Source: Chitinophagaceae bacterium
GTDB lineage: Bacteria > Bacteroidota > Bacteroidia > Chitinophagales > Chitinophagaceae
Direction of reading: 5' to 3'
Assembly: GCA_019745155.1 (NCBI GenBank)
Contig: JAIETM010000003.1
Span: 62,001-126,000 of the forward strand
Length of the DNA: 64,000 nucleotides
Shown: positions 52,157-61,243 of the stretch, piece after piece
Position numbering within the stretch: the stretch's first letter is position 1
How the letters are laid out: each line of letters starts with the position of its first letter
Program-made: the position numbers and the translations under genes
The notes under the pieces: generated by a model
The model's database searches: none
Seen by the model: only the letters and a program-made list of their open reading frames with translations
What the model was told of the DNA's origin: nothing

Positions 52157-53446
52157 TTACACAACAGTTAATGCGTAGAATTGATCTTCCTGCAAATATT
52201 GCTTGGCCAGTGCCTGCACTTCTTCTGCAGTAATGGTTTTGATGGCTTCAATACTTTGATAGAAATATTGCTCATTCAAACCATGTAACACATAGTTCTT
52301 CCAACGATTGATGATTTGGAAAGGACCATCCAGATCTCCTAGTATGGTACCCATCATATAGTTCTTCACCAAACTCAGTTCTTCATCATCAACCAACTCA
52401 TCGCGCAGCAATTGCATTTCTTTATACACTTCAGTAATCGTAGCAGCACAAACATCTCTGCCAGCTTCTGTGCTAATCATCAAAGCTGTTTCATGTAAGT
52501 GATTCTGTAGATAACTATAGATGCCATAAGTATAGCCTTTATCCTCACGGATATTCGCCATCAACCTGGAACCAAAGAATCCACCAAACAAATTGTTCAT
52601 CACTTGCAGCCTGGGGAAATCGGGATGATGTCTATTAATAGCAGGTGCTGCCATACGAATAGCACCTTGCACACCTGCCGCATCATTGATGATCTCCTGC
52701 ACTTTCTTTTCGGCAGGCTGAATCTGATGTGCTTTTGCAAGTTTATCCTTTCTAAAAGGTAAATGACCAAAAGCAGTATTTAGCTGTTGTTGAATATCAG
52801 CTGGCAGTTTTCCTGCAACAAATATTTTACAATGTCCTTTGGTGTAATAGTCCTGATAAAATTGTACCAAGTCTTCTCTTTGCACCGCATCAAAATCTGC
52901 AGCAGAAGAATATCGCCCGTAGGGATGATCAAAGCCATAGAGGTATTCGTCAATCAATCTGTTGGCGACAAAATCACACTTCTTCAAATTTACACGCAGT
53001 CTTTGCTGCTGGTTCTGCTTGTATATCTGTAACTCTTGTTCAGGAAAAATTGCATCTGTCAGCAACTCACTCATCACTGGCAGCAGTTCTGGAAGATGCT
53101 TGGTTAATGTATGCAGCGAGAGAGAAGCAGTTTCATCTGTATAACAGTTTCTATTGAGATAAGCTCCATAAAATTCAAAATGCTCATTGATCTCAAAAGC
53201 TGTGCGCTTGCTTGTTCCATTCTTCAGCAGAAAATTGGTGGTAGCCGCTACAATGTTTTTTTCTTCAAACCAATTACCCGCATAAAATACCATATCAATC
53301 ATGAGTACATCCTGCGCACCAGCATTCACAGCATAGACAGGTGTACCATTATCTAATTCGAAATAGTCATGCTTACGCAGTTGCAGTTCAAATGCTGCGG
53401 GGTCTGTAATACCGGGGGCTTGCTTCCTGTTCAACACCATGTTCAC
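52157..53446 (-). CDS. M16 peptidase-like protein, catalytically inactive subunit
   Basis: An insulinase-fold protein (429 residues) lacking the HxxEH zinc motif: the equivalent helix reads NFLLKNGTSKRTAFEI. It has the two M16 halves and retains the GxxxRL-type dimer region (GGFFGSRLMANIREDKGYTYGIYS). Such proteins form a heterodimer with an active M16 partner, like the mitochondrial MPP-alpha/beta arrangement. The active subunit is encoded immediately upstream (5 nt gap), so the pair should be made together. It has no signal peptide, so the complex is probably cytoplasmic. Substrates are unknown. Confidence 0.88.
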   Translation of the reverse strand: MNMVLNRKQAPGITDPAAFELQLRKHDYFELDNGTPVYAVNAGAQDVLMIDMVFYAGNWFEEKNIVAATTNFLLKNGTSKRTAFEINEHFEFYGAYLNRNCYTDETASLSLHTLTKHLPELLPVMSELLTDAIFPEQELQIYKQNQQQRLRVNLKKCDFVANRLIDEYLYGFDHPYGRYSSAADFDAVQREDLVQFYQDYYTKGHCKIFVAGKLPADIQQQLNTAFGHLPFRKDKLAKAHQIQPAEKKVQEIINDAAGVQGAIRMAAPAINRHHPDFPRLQVMNNLFGGFFGSRLMANIREDKGYTYGIYSYLQNHLHETALMISTEAGRDVCAATITEVYKEMQLLRDELVDDEELSLVKNYMMGTILGDLDGPFQIINRWKNYVLHGLNEQYFYQSIEAIKTITAEEVQALAKQYLQEDQFYALTVV

Positions 53447-53451
53447 ACGAT

Positions 53452-54690
53452 TTATTTTTTCCGCAGATAATGCAGCACGTTACTGTTGGTTTGAGCAAAT
53501 AATTGCTGGCTGTAAGAACGTATATCCTCAGCAGTAATCTCCTGATACCGTTGCAACTCATCGTTCATCAATTGTGCATCGCCGAGCAACTCGTAAAAAG
53601 CCAGACTATTGGCTCTGCTCATCACATTCATATCCTCAAAAGCAATGACGCTTTCTGTCTTGTTCTTTACTTTTTGTAGCTCCTGCTCACTGATGACTGC
53701 TTCTTGTACTTGCTGCAATACCGCCTGCACAGCAGCTTCAGCCGTTTCGATAGCAACCCCTTCCGCTAATTTTCCATCTACAGCCACCAATCCCTTTTCA
53801 ATAGTACCGAAGTGATAACAATCAATAGAAGCAAACAAGCGCTGCTCCTTAACCAATTGCTGATATAAGCGGGAAGAAGCACCGCCACCCAAAACTTCCG
53901 TGATGAGGTCTGCGATGTAATAGCCCTTATCCAACCTTGCATCCATATGCCAGGTAGCGAGAAAAGCATCCACAGGTACATCCGCTTCTACCACTTGTCT
54001 TCTAGCTGCTGTTTGCACAGGCTCTTGCGGCAGATTGCGCACATATTGATCGCCCATAGGAATGTGACCAAACCATTTTGCTGCCAATTGCTTCACTTGC
54101 TCAACCTGTACATTGCCTGCAACAACCAAGATTGCATTTACCGGACGGTAATGTTTGAAGAAGAAAGCTTTTACATCATCAATATGCGCTTTCTCTACAT
54201 GGCTTAACTCCTTACCAATGGTCATCCAGCGATACGGGTGCACTTTATATGCCAGCTCACGCATCTTATGCCAGATATCGCCATAAGGCTTATTGATGTA
54301 ATGCTCCTTAAACTCTTCGCATACCACTTTACGCTGCACATCCAGACTTTTCTCGCTGAACGCAAGACTAAGCATACGATCACTCTCCAACCAAAAAGCC
54401 GTTTCCAGATTCTGTGCAGGTACCTGACAATAGTAATTGGTTAAATCGTTGGTGGTGTATGCATTGTTTTCACCTCCTGCACGCTGCAGTGGCTCATCAT
54501 AGTCTGGGATGTTGATACTACCACCAAACATGAGGTGTTCAAACAAATGCGCAAAACCTGTTTTATCAGGATGCTCATCGCGCGCGCCCACATCATACAA
54601 TACATTTACCACAGCCATGGGTGTGGATGGATCTTCATGCACCAAAACACGAAGTCCGTTGTCTAATACAAATCGCTCAAACTGGATCAT
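53452..54690 (-). CDS. M16 zinc metallopeptidase, catalytic subunit
   Basis: M16 (insulinase) peptidase of 412 residues. The inverted zinc motif HLFEH is in GFAHLFEHLMFGGS (~residues 43-56 from the preferred start), with the downstream glutamate in the ESDRMLSLAFSE / VVCEEFKEHY region (~ residue 125). It has the two-domain M16 layout, ending with the GGASSRLYQQLVKEQRLF region. The ATG at 54690 is preferred over the frame start at 54705. Together with the inactive paralogue that follows it, this is probably a heterodimeric peptidase. The operon may also include the YvlD-like gene. Confidence 0.9.
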   Translation of the reverse strand: MIQFERFVLDNGLRVLVHEDPSTPMAVVNVLYDVGARDEHPDKTGFAHLFEHLMFGGSINIPDYDEPLQRAGGENNAYTTNDLTNYYCQVPAQNLETAFWLESDRMLSLAFSEKSLDVQRKVVCEEFKEHYINKPYGDIWHKMRELAYKVHPYRWMTIGKELSHVEKAHIDDVKAFFFKHYRPVNAILVVAGNVQVEQVKQLAAKWFGHIPMGDQYVRNLPQEPVQTAARRQVVEADVPVDAFLATWHMDARLDKGYYIADLITEVLGGGASSRLYQQLVKEQRLFASIDCYHFGTIEKGLVAVDGKLAEGVAIETAEAAVQAVLQQVQEAVISEQELQKVKNKTESVIAFEDMNVMSRANSLAFYELLGDAQLMNDELQRYQEITAEDIRSYSQQLFAQTNSNVLHYLRKK

Positions 54691-54735
54691 AATATTCGGC
54701 TGCAATGTACAGGATTGAACGGATAGGCAGGTGGC

Positions 54736-55947
54736 TCAGCCCCTTTTCCTCCGTATATCGCCAATCTTTAGGGTAAGTACTTTAGGAATACCGTTACGAA
54801 ATACCACCACCTGCATACTAGCCCCTGCATTTTGAAGCAGGGTTTTCAGGGTTTTGATATTCTTACTGAAATTATTATCTACTGCGAAGATGATATCGCC
54901 TGCTTCAAAACCAGCTTTATCTCCTGGTGTACCTGGAATCACATCAATTACACGAATCTCTCCCTCTACCATATAGACACCCAAACCAGTATATGAATAG
55001 TCGAAAGTTTCTGTAAAATGGTTATTGGGCTTTAGATGAATACTCTGTTCAGGATAGTTGATGATCATATTGAATCTGCGCAGCAGATCGTTCCCAATCA
55101 AACCGCCAAGTTGCGGATAGGATGTTACATTGAAATCGTCTTCAAAAATATGTGCCGGCACTTTTCTGAATTTGTACGGACCAATTTTCAGCGATTTAAC
55201 GATGGTATAATCCATCCGCTTTTTGCCGCCCAAACCTTCTACTTGGGTGAGGTATCGCTTCCTGCTTTTGCGCATCAGCGCACTATCTTCTGCAAAATCA
55301 TTAGACATCAGAAAACACATGGCTGCACCTGTATCGAAGATAAATCGTGCGTTTACAGACCTATTGTCTTCTACTTCAAGGTAGGGCAGCGGCAATGTGC
55401 TGAAACCAGGTTTTAGCAGATACCCGCCACGCGGATAACGGAATGTACCCGGAGAGAACACTTCTAGTTCTTCCTTATCAAAATCAATCCGCACAATATA
55501 TCTCCTAAAAAAACTATAGCCTATGATACCATCAATCTGAATACCATATACACTGGTCAGCAACTCATAATCGTTGATGTGAAAATCAAGCTTCTCTACA
55601 ACCAGTCCTGGTAAACGCAATGTGTGGTTGTAAGCAAAAGCCACTTTTTTCAGTCCGGCAATACCCCGAATAGTACGATCAGACATTTCAGTTGTAACGC
55701 CCATTTTCTCTGCTGTAGTAGAATCCAAGGAAATACCTCCACTACCGGTATCCAAGATAAAGTTGAGCGAATCGGTATGGTTGTCGAGGGTTCCGCGCAG
55801 CAGAATTACTCCACCGCTGTACTGCTGAAAGCGAAACCTGGTAAGCAGTTTTGCTTGTGGCGGAACAAATTCTTCCTGTGCCAAGGATGGTATAACTGGC
55901 AGCAGGAGCATGATTGATATCAATAACCTAAAAAACAAACTAGTCAA
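54736..55947 (-). CDS. Aspartyl protease-PDZ protein
   Basis: A secreted protein with two retropepsin-like aspartate motifs and a C-terminal PDZ domain. NFILDTGSGGISLD (~residues 65-78 in this start) and RFIFDTGAAMCFLM (~205-218) supply the two DTG aspartates, so this is a single-chain aspartyl protease like those paired in other Bacteroidota. The PDZ segment is IDVIPGTPGDKAGFEAGDIIFAVD (core GTPGDKAGFEAGD). The open frame starts at 56016, but TTG at 55947 opens a better signal peptide (SLFFRLLISIMLLLPVIPSLAQ); a GTG or ATG start further in is not excluded. Substrate unknown. It is alone on this strand. Confidence 0.87.
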   Translation of the reverse strand: MTSLFFRLLISIMLLLPVIPSLAQEEFVPPQAKLLTRFRFQQYSGGVILLRGTLDNHTDSLNFILDTGSGGISLDSTTAEKMGVTTEMSDRTIRGIAGLKKVAFAYNHTLRLPGLVVEKLDFHINDYELLTSVYGIQIDGIIGYSFFRRYIVRIDFDKEELEVFSPGTFRYPRGGYLLKPGFSTLPLPYLEVEDNRSVNARFIFDTGAAMCFLMSNDFAEDSALMRKSRKRYLTQVEGLGGKKRMDYTIVKSLKIGPYKFRKVPAHIFEDDFNVTSYPQLGGLIGNDLLRRFNMIINYPEQSIHLKPNNHFTETFDYSYTGLGVYMVEGEIRVIDVIPGTPGDKAGFEAGDIIFAVDNNFSKNIKTLKTLLQNAGASMQVVVFRNGIPKVLTLKIGDIRRKRG

Positions 55948-56089
55948 CCAATTTAGGTTTAAATAAACAAATAGACAGCATGATTGGTTGCATCGTTGCT
56001 TTGCGATGATAAGCAAGAAACTGTTGGGGGCTCATTGAAGGATAGCGGCAAAAGGCAGAACAAAAGCCTGTTTCTACGCATGGCTTGAT

Positions 56090-56097
56090 TACATTTG
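56090..56097 (+). promoter_or_regulatory. Bacteroidota -7 box of mqnC
   Basis: TACATTTG matches TAnnTTTG exactly and lies 13 nt before the ATG; TTT about 16 nt upstream may be the -33 element. Confidence 0.5.
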
Positions 56098-56110
56098 CAG
56101 CATTAAGTGA

Positions 56111-57241
56111 ATGCATATGCAATTGGCAGATTTGTACCAGAAGGCGCTGAACTTTGAGTTCCTGAGTATTGAGGAAGGGATGTTTTTATTTAAGGAAGCT
56201 CCATTATCAGAATTGATGTATGTGGCAGACCAAATGCGCAAACACCACGTGCCGCATGGGAAAGTGACTTGGCAGATCGATCGAAATGTCAATACCACGA
56301 ATGTTTGTATCGCCAATTGTAAGTTTTGCAATTTCTACCGTATTCCCGGCCATGCTGATGCCTATATCACAGATATGGATACCTATCGCAAGAAAATCAG
56401 CGAAACCATTAAATATGGCGGTGATCAGTTGTTGCTGCAGGGTGGCCACCATCCTGAACTGGGCTTGGATTTCTATACCAACACATTCCGCCAGATCAAG
56501 CAGGAGTTTCCTGATATCAAGCTGCACGCATTAGGCCCCCCAGAAGTAGCCCATATCTGCAAGCTGGAGAAAATGAGCCATCATGATGTATTAAAGGCGC
56601 TGAAAGAAGCTGGACTTGATAGTTTACCCGGCGCAGGTGCGGAAATTCTGGTAGATCGTGTTCGTCGCCTCATCAGCAAGGGTAAATGTGGTGCTGATGA
56701 GTGGTTGGATGTGATGCATGAAGCACACAAATTGAATATCACTACTTCTGCCACCATGATGTTCGGTCATGTGGAAACACTGGAAGAACGCTTTATTCAC
56801 CTTACCCGCATTCGCGAGGTACAAGCCAAAAAACCTGCAGAAGCCAAAGGCTTTTTAGCATTCATACCTTGGACATTCCAGGATGTAGATACCCTGTTGG
56901 CTAGAATCAGGGGCGTACACAACCTGATTACTGCGGAAGAATATATCCGTATGATTGCCATCAGCCGTATCATGCTGCCGAATGTCATCAACATACAAGC
57001 CAGCTGGTTAACCGTGGGTAAGCAAACGGCACAAATCTGTCTGCACGGCGGTGCCAATGATTTTGGCTCTATCATGATTGAGGAAAACGTCGTAAGCGCA
57101 GCCGGCGCCCCTCACCGTTTTACCTATAAGACCATGCAGGATGCCATCCGCGAAGCCGGTTTTGAGCCACAGCTGAGGAACCAACAATATGAATGGAGAG
57201 CCGTTCCAGCAGCTATTGAAGAGCAGGTGATCAACTATTAA
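56111..57241 (+). CDS. mqnC: Cyclic dehypoxanthine futalosine synthase
   Basis: Radical SAM enzyme of the futalosine menaquinone pathway (376 residues), which cyclises dehypoxanthine futalosine. The cluster-binding motif CIANCKFC is at residues ~62-69, followed by YGGDQLLLQGGHHPELGLDFY (core LLLQGGHHPEL), LDSLPGAGAEILVDRVR, ATMMFGHVET and the C-terminal SAAGAPHRFTYK segment. The GGHHP and PGAGAEI forms match MqnC rather than MqnE (which has EGG...). Only this enzyme of the pathway is in the window. Two ATGs at 56111 and 56117 are both possible starts. Confidence 0.93.
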   Translation: MHMQLADLYQKALNFEFLSIEEGMFLFKEAPLSELMYVADQMRKHHVPHGKVTWQIDRNVNTTNVCIANCKFCNFYRIPGHADAYITDMDTYRKKISETIKYGGDQLLLQGGHHPELGLDFYTNTFRQIKQEFPDIKLHALGPPEVAHICKLEKMSHHDVLKALKEAGLDSLPGAGAEILVDRVRRLISKGKCGADEWLDVMHEAHKLNITTSATMMFGHVETLEERFIHLTRIREVQAKKPAEAKGFLAFIPWTFQDVDTLLARIRGVHNLITAEEYIRMIAISRIMLPNVINIQASWLTVGKQTAQICLHGGANDFGSIMIEENVVSAAGAPHRFTYKTMQDAIREAGFEPQLRNQQYEWRAVPAAIEEQVINY

Positions 57242-57415
57242 GCTGCCTAGGCTTAAACCTCGCTTAAATTCAGTGCGAAAGAGAACTCTTTGCTGCAGAA
57301 TCCGTAGTATTACAGTCGGAAAAGCCAGATATTTGCGCTGTTCCAAAGAAGTTTTTACCTTTCCTTCATATCCTTCGCAAAAATCTTGTAACCACCTTTT
57401 TGACACTTAAAGGAT

Positions 57416-57853
57416 ATGAACTTGTTTGAAGCTGTACTATATCACGATTATTATGTGTTGAGGGATCAACACAGGCTAGACAAAGCTGGCAGTGCCGGTG
57501 CACAGATGATTTTTCTGGCATGGGTATTCAATGTACTGTCCATCCTGTCTATTTGGTTTGTGTATTTGAAATACACAGTAAACCCTTATGATCTGGAAGA
57601 TACCTGGACCTGGCTCCAAAACAATGTTATCATGATCAGAGCCGGTGCTATTCTGGTTCTTTGCTCTCTGTATATGATTGCCTACCTAATCTATGGCGGC
57701 AAGCAGAAAATGGCCCATGTTGCTAAGAAATACACCCACCTGAATGAGGATGACAAGAAAAATCTGAGTAAGAGAGGGGCTAATTATTTCTATGGTTCTA
57801 TGTTCTTGGCTATCGTTTGCGTAATCCTCGCTTACGGCATATACATCTTATAG
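57416..57853 (+). CDS. Unknown membrane protein with three helices
   Basis: A 145-residue protein I do not recognise. Three hydrophobic segments are seen (MIFLAWVFNVLSILSIWFVYL, AGAILVLCSLYMIAYLIYGG, YGSMFLAIVCVILAYGIYIL). The middle loop is rich in Lys/Arg (KYTHLNEDDKKNLSKRG). It stands alone between mqnC and a sigma-factor operon, followed by a strong terminator. It may be a conserved Chitinophagaceae protein of unknown function. Confidence 0.65.
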   Translation: MNLFEAVLYHDYYVLRDQHRLDKAGSAGAQMIFLAWVFNVLSILSIWFVYLKYTVNPYDLEDTWTWLQNNVIMIRAGAILVLCSLYMIAYLIYGGKQKMAHVAKKYTHLNEDDKKNLSKRGANYFYGSMFLAIVCVILAYGIYIL

Positions 57854-57889
57854 TCAATTACTTACGCATTTTTATTTAGCTTATTTTAT

Positions 57890-57929
57890 TAATGATGGAC
57901 GGTAATAACTGCCCATCATTATTTTTTTT
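57890..57929 (+). terminator. Terminator of the unknown membrane gene
   Basis: TAATGATGG (57890-57898) pairs perfectly with CCATCATTA (57913-57921), followed by TTTTTTTT. It lies 36 nt past the stop codon. Confidence 0.88.
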
Positions 57930-57999
57930 CTTTGCACTGTAACATCTTTGCTTGCCAAACGTACCATTTACAGGCAAACCAAAAGATCAACTCTGCTGC

Positions 58000-58485
58000 A
58001 TGACAGAAAGAGAATACAATGAGTGTGTGAACCAGTACGCAGATAATGTGTACCGCTTCATCCTGAAAAACCTCAGGCATGAAGAAGACGCACGCGATAT
58101 TGTACAAACTGCTTTCGAAAAGCTTTGGCGCAACAGGGAATCGGTAGAGTCGGGTAAGTCGAAAAGTTACCTCTTCACCGTTGCCTATAATCAGATGATT
58201 GACCATATCCGCAAACACAAGCGGGTACAGTTGAAAGAAGAATTCAGAGAGGAAGTACGCATAGAGCACAAACCCGTCAACGATCTTAGAAAGACTTTGA
58301 TGGAAGCTTTAGACAGACTGAATGAAACACAAAGAAGTCTGGTGATGCTGAAAGATTATGAAGGGTATAGTTATGAAGAGATTGGCAAAATCACCGGCCT
58401 GAATGAAAGCCAGGTAAAAGTTTACCTGCATAGAGCCAGATTAACCTTGAGAAACTATCTGGTAAGTAAAGAAAACGTATTGTAA
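58000..58485 (+). CDS. ECF RNA polymerase sigma factor
   Basis: A 161-residue sigma-70 ECF factor: region 2 (YADNVYRFILKNLRHEEDARDIVQTAFEKLWRN) and region 4 (LNETQRSLVMLKDYEGYSYEEIGKITGLNESQVKVYLHRARLTLRNYL). No further domain. The ATG at 58000 is preferred; the frame extends 16 codons upstream. The next gene overlaps or follows at 2 nt and has the characteristics of a cognate anti-sigma factor. Targets unknown. The outer membrane barrel gene at the end of the operon is a probable regulon member. Confidence 0.92.
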   Translation: MTEREYNECVNQYADNVYRFILKNLRHEEDARDIVQTAFEKLWRNRESVESGKSKSYLFTVAYNQMIDHIRKHKRVQLKEEFREEVRIEHKPVNDLRKTLMEALDRLNETQRSLVMLKDYEGYSYEEIGKITGLNESQVKVYLHRARLTLRNYLVSKENVL

Positions 58486-58487
58486 AC

Positions 58488-59597
58488 ATGAACATCAACC
58501 GCGATAATTACGAAAGCTGGTTTCTGCTCTACATAGATACAGAACTTTCTGCTGAAGAGATGCAGGAAGTAGAAGCTTTTGCAGCGACGCATCCAGATCT
58601 GAAAGCTGAACTGGATTTGCTCTTGGATACGCGGTTAATAGATGATACTCCAGTTGTTTTTGATAAATCAAGCCTGCTGCGCAGTGAATATGCCGCCATC
58701 AATAGCGGTAATTGCGAAGAGCAGTTTTTGCTTTACGTAGATGATGAACTTGATACAAGAGATAAAGCCGCTGTTGAAACCTTTGTATTGCAACATCCGG
58801 AAAAGCAAGATGCATTCACCCTGTTGAAGCAAACCAAACTGCAGCCAGAGCAAATCAGCTTCCCTGACAAAGCATCCTTATACAGAGAAGAGAAAACAGT
58901 AAGACCTGTTATTTACATGCAATGGCGTAGAATAGCCGTAGCGGCCGCACTAATTGGCATGGCTGTGTTGGTTTGGACAATTGCACCGCAAGATCAAACA
59001 ACACAATCATCATTCGCCGGTACAACTGTACCTGTTCCATCTGGAAACAACGCAACTCAACGCAGCGCAGATGCTTCTTCAAGTGCTACCAATCAAGTGA
59101 TTGCAGAAGAACAAACTTTTGCTGCTAACAATACAAATAGCCAATCAAACCAGCAGCAGCAAATTCGTTTTGCCAATGAAGTTGCTGAAAAAAATACTAC
59201 GCTTCCTGTAACAAATGATTTACTCAATCGTCAGGAAGATGTGATTGCTAGTGTAACAGATGATAGCAAGACAGGTACCCAAGCTAACATCAATAACACC
59301 ATCAACACAACAGCTACCATCACCATGGATCCGGTTATGGTAGCAGCAAAAGCGGAAGACAATCCTGCAAACAAAAACAACATGATGCAGCAGGCTGTTT
59401 ACCGCGAACTGGATACAGATGATGACAGAAAAACCTTGTACCTCGGTGCAGTAGAAATCAACAAAGACAAGCTCCGCGGTATTTTCAGAAAAGCTTCCTC
59501 ACTTTTTAAATCTAAAGTGAAGCAGGCCGAAGCTGAAGAAGAAGAAAACAACGCATCTACTGTAAACAGTTCTCCTACCAGATCATCATTAGATTAA
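58488..59597 (+). CDS. Putative anti-sigma factor with two tandem N-terminal repeats
   Basis: A 369-residue single-pass protein. Two copies of a ~55-residue unit fill the N-terminus: the first at ~8-66 (YESWFLLYIDTELSAEEMQEVEAF), the second at ~75-133 (EEQFLLYVDDELDTRDKAAVETF). Each has the FLLYxDxEL ... AxxFxxxHP pattern; there is no HCC zinc motif. A membrane helix follows (IAVAAALIGMAVLVWTI, ~148-164), then a long Ser/Thr/Asn/Gln-rich extracytoplasmic region to the C-terminus. The position directly after an ECF sigma gene, 2 nt apart, supports an anti-sigma role. The signal it senses is unknown. Confidence 0.8.
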   Translation: MNINRDNYESWFLLYIDTELSAEEMQEVEAFAATHPDLKAELDLLLDTRLIDDTPVVFDKSSLLRSEYAAINSGNCEEQFLLYVDDELDTRDKAAVETFVLQHPEKQDAFTLLKQTKLQPEQISFPDKASLYREEKTVRPVIYMQWRRIAVAAALIGMAVLVWTIAPQDQTTQSSFAGTTVPVPSGNNATQRSADASSSATNQVIAEEQTFAANNTNSQSNQQQQIRFANEVAEKNTTLPVTNDLLNRQEDVIASVTDDSKTGTQANINNTINTTATITMDPVMVAAKAEDNPANKNNMMQQAVYRELDTDDDRKTLYLGAVEINKDKLRGIFRKASSLFKSKVKQAEAEEEENNASTVNSSPTRSSLD

Positions 59598-59616
59598 CTT
59601 TTTTAAAGAGAGATAT

Positions 59617-60486
59617 ATGAAACATGCAGTCATCGCCCTGGCAGCCTTCCTCGCTGTATCTACAGGCTTCGCTCAGGAAAAAACAGACACCGTTAAAGTG
59701 GGCAACTTTGTGATCATCAAGAAAAATGCATCCGGCTCAGATAGCAAGGAAACACGCATCCAGAATGATGACAAGTTCATTAACATCAAGATTAATACAG
59801 ACAAGAAAAAGAAGAAGAAAAACCTCAGCACCAATTGGTGGATTCTTGATCTGGGCTTTGCCAACTATCGTGATGAAACCAACTATGCAACAGCTGTACC
59901 CGGCAATGCTTATTTCAGACAACTGAATACTGCTGCAGGACCTGTTAACAGCAATAGCTATCGCCTCAATACAGGCAAATCATCCAATGTAAACCTGTGG
60001 TTCTTTATGCAAAAGTTGAACGTGGCCAATCATGTATTGAACCTGAAATATGGTGCTGGTTTGGAGATGTATAATTTCCGTTACGATTCTCGTATCAGCT
60101 ACAGAAAAGACATCAACAACATGCCATATGTGTTCAACGATACAGTTGCTTTTCAAAAGAACAAACTGTATGCTGGTTACTTAACTGTACCGGTGATGCT
60201 GAATATCGACTTCACCCCTAATAGCCGCAAAGGCTTTAATATGAGTGCCGGTGTAAGTGCTGGTTACCTGATTGCCTCTCGCAACAAACAGGAAAGTGGG
60301 GAAAGAGGTAAGCAGAAGTTCAAGCAAAACTTCGATATGGAACCTTGGCGCCTGGCAGCTATTGCTGAACTTGGCCTTGGTCCGGTACGCCTCTACGGCA
60401 GCTATAGCCTGAACACATTACAAAAGAACAATACCCGCTTGGAGCAGTATCCCTATGCTGTAGGTGTACGCTTCAGCAACTGGTAA
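59617..60486 (+). CDS. Outer membrane beta-barrel protein (unknown)
   Basis: A 289-residue exported protein with a signal peptide (1-19, ending VSTGFAQ) and a lysine-rich segment KKKKKNLSTNWWILDLGFAN, followed by alternating strand-like patterns (NLWFFMQKLNVANHVLNLKYGAGLEMYNF, YAGYLTVPVMLNIDF, FNMSAGVSAGYLIASR, RLYGSYSLNTL) that fit a small OmpA/PorT-like outer membrane barrel. Ends with the typical C-terminal aromatic motif VGVRFSNW. It is last in the ECF sigma/anti-sigma operon and is followed by a terminator, so it may be part of the sigma regulon. Confidence 0.85.
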   Translation: MKHAVIALAAFLAVSTGFAQEKTDTVKVGNFVIIKKNASGSDSKETRIQNDDKFINIKINTDKKKKKKNLSTNWWILDLGFANYRDETNYATAVPGNAYFRQLNTAAGPVNSNSYRLNTGKSSNVNLWFFMQKLNVANHVLNLKYGAGLEMYNFRYDSRISYRKDINNMPYVFNDTVAFQKNKLYAGYLTVPVMLNIDFTPNSRKGFNMSAGVSAGYLIASRNKQESGERGKQKFKQNFDMEPWRLAAIAELGLGPVRLYGSYSLNTLQKNNTRLEQYPYAVGVRFSNW

Positions 60487-60514
60487 GATTTTTCTCAGAA
60501 CCATTTCTCATGCA

Positions 60515-60540
60515 ACGCCCCCTTTTCAGGGGGTGTTTTA
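60515..60540 (+). terminator. Terminator of the ECF operon
   Basis: ACGCCCCC (60515-60522) pairs with GGGGGTGT (60529-60536) with one G-T wobble, followed by TTTA. It lies 28 nt past the stop codon. Confidence 0.8.
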
Positions 60541-60644
60541 TTTAACGTTTCCCCACCGTTTTCTTAAGCAAATTTTAGGTAAAACCTTGTCTGTCACACA
60601 ATTTCCCCAATTAATTTGCGTTCCTATAAGGCAAAATTGTCCGT

Positions 60645-61163
60645 ATGAAAAAAATGATTCGCATTGGGGTTCTGGCCATCATTTTTTTCAGCCATGCATC
60701 TTACACCAAGCTGGCTGATAAGGATACCTATTTCATTCTGGTAGATAAGAGCGACGGTCAGCTGAAAGTCTATGAAGGCGATCAGTGGCTAGTAAGCTAT
60801 CCTGTTGTATTTGGTAACAGCGATAGAGGCGACAAACTGATGCAGGGCGATCGCCGCACACCAGAGGGCACATTCCACATCATGAACAAGTATAAGCACG
60901 CCAAGTGGAGCCGATTCATGATGATTGATTACCCCAACAAAGAAAGCTTTGAAAAATTCAATCAGCGCAAAGCTCAGGGCTTGATTCCACCCAATGCACA
61001 AATTGGTGGTGCCATCGGTATCCATGGTACCTGGCTGCATGAAGACTTTGCGATAGATAATAAAGTAAACTGGACGGAAGGTTGTGTAAGCACCAAAAAC
61101 CTCTACATCGAAAAACTATTTGAGGTGATTCCAGTGGGTACCACTGTGCTGATTCAACCATAA
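60645..61163 (+). CDS. L,D-transpeptidase (YkuD family)
   Basis: Periplasmic L,D-transpeptidase of 172 residues that crosslinks peptidoglycan or attaches lipoproteins. The signal is MKKMIRIGVLAIIFFSHASY. The YkuD motif is GAIGIHGTWLH (His) and TEGCVSTKN (catalytic cysteine in EGCVS); TPEGTFHIMNKYKHAKWS precedes it. The length is minimal, with no LysM or extra domain. A terminator follows. Not in an operon. Confidence 0.9.
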   Translation: MKKMIRIGVLAIIFFSHASYTKLADKDTYFILVDKSDGQLKVYEGDQWLVSYPVVFGNSDRGDKLMQGDRRTPEGTFHIMNKYKHAKWSRFMMIDYPNKESFEKFNQRKAQGLIPPNAQIGGAIGIHGTWLHEDFAIDNKVNWTEGCVSTKNLYIEKLFEVIPVGTTVLIQP

Positions 61164-61192
61164 ATAATAAGAAGAAGAACCAACATAGACGA

Positions 61193-61223
61193 AAAGTCCC
61201 GCTCGAAGGCGGGACTTTCTTTT
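61193..61223. terminator. Bidirectional terminator
   Basis: AAAGTCCCGC (61193-61202) pairs perfectly with GCGGGACTTT (61209-61218), with T-rich CTTTTT after it. It separates the convergent transpeptidase and serS genes. Confidence 0.9.
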
Positions 61224-61243
61224 TATAATCAATTTGACAAAGC

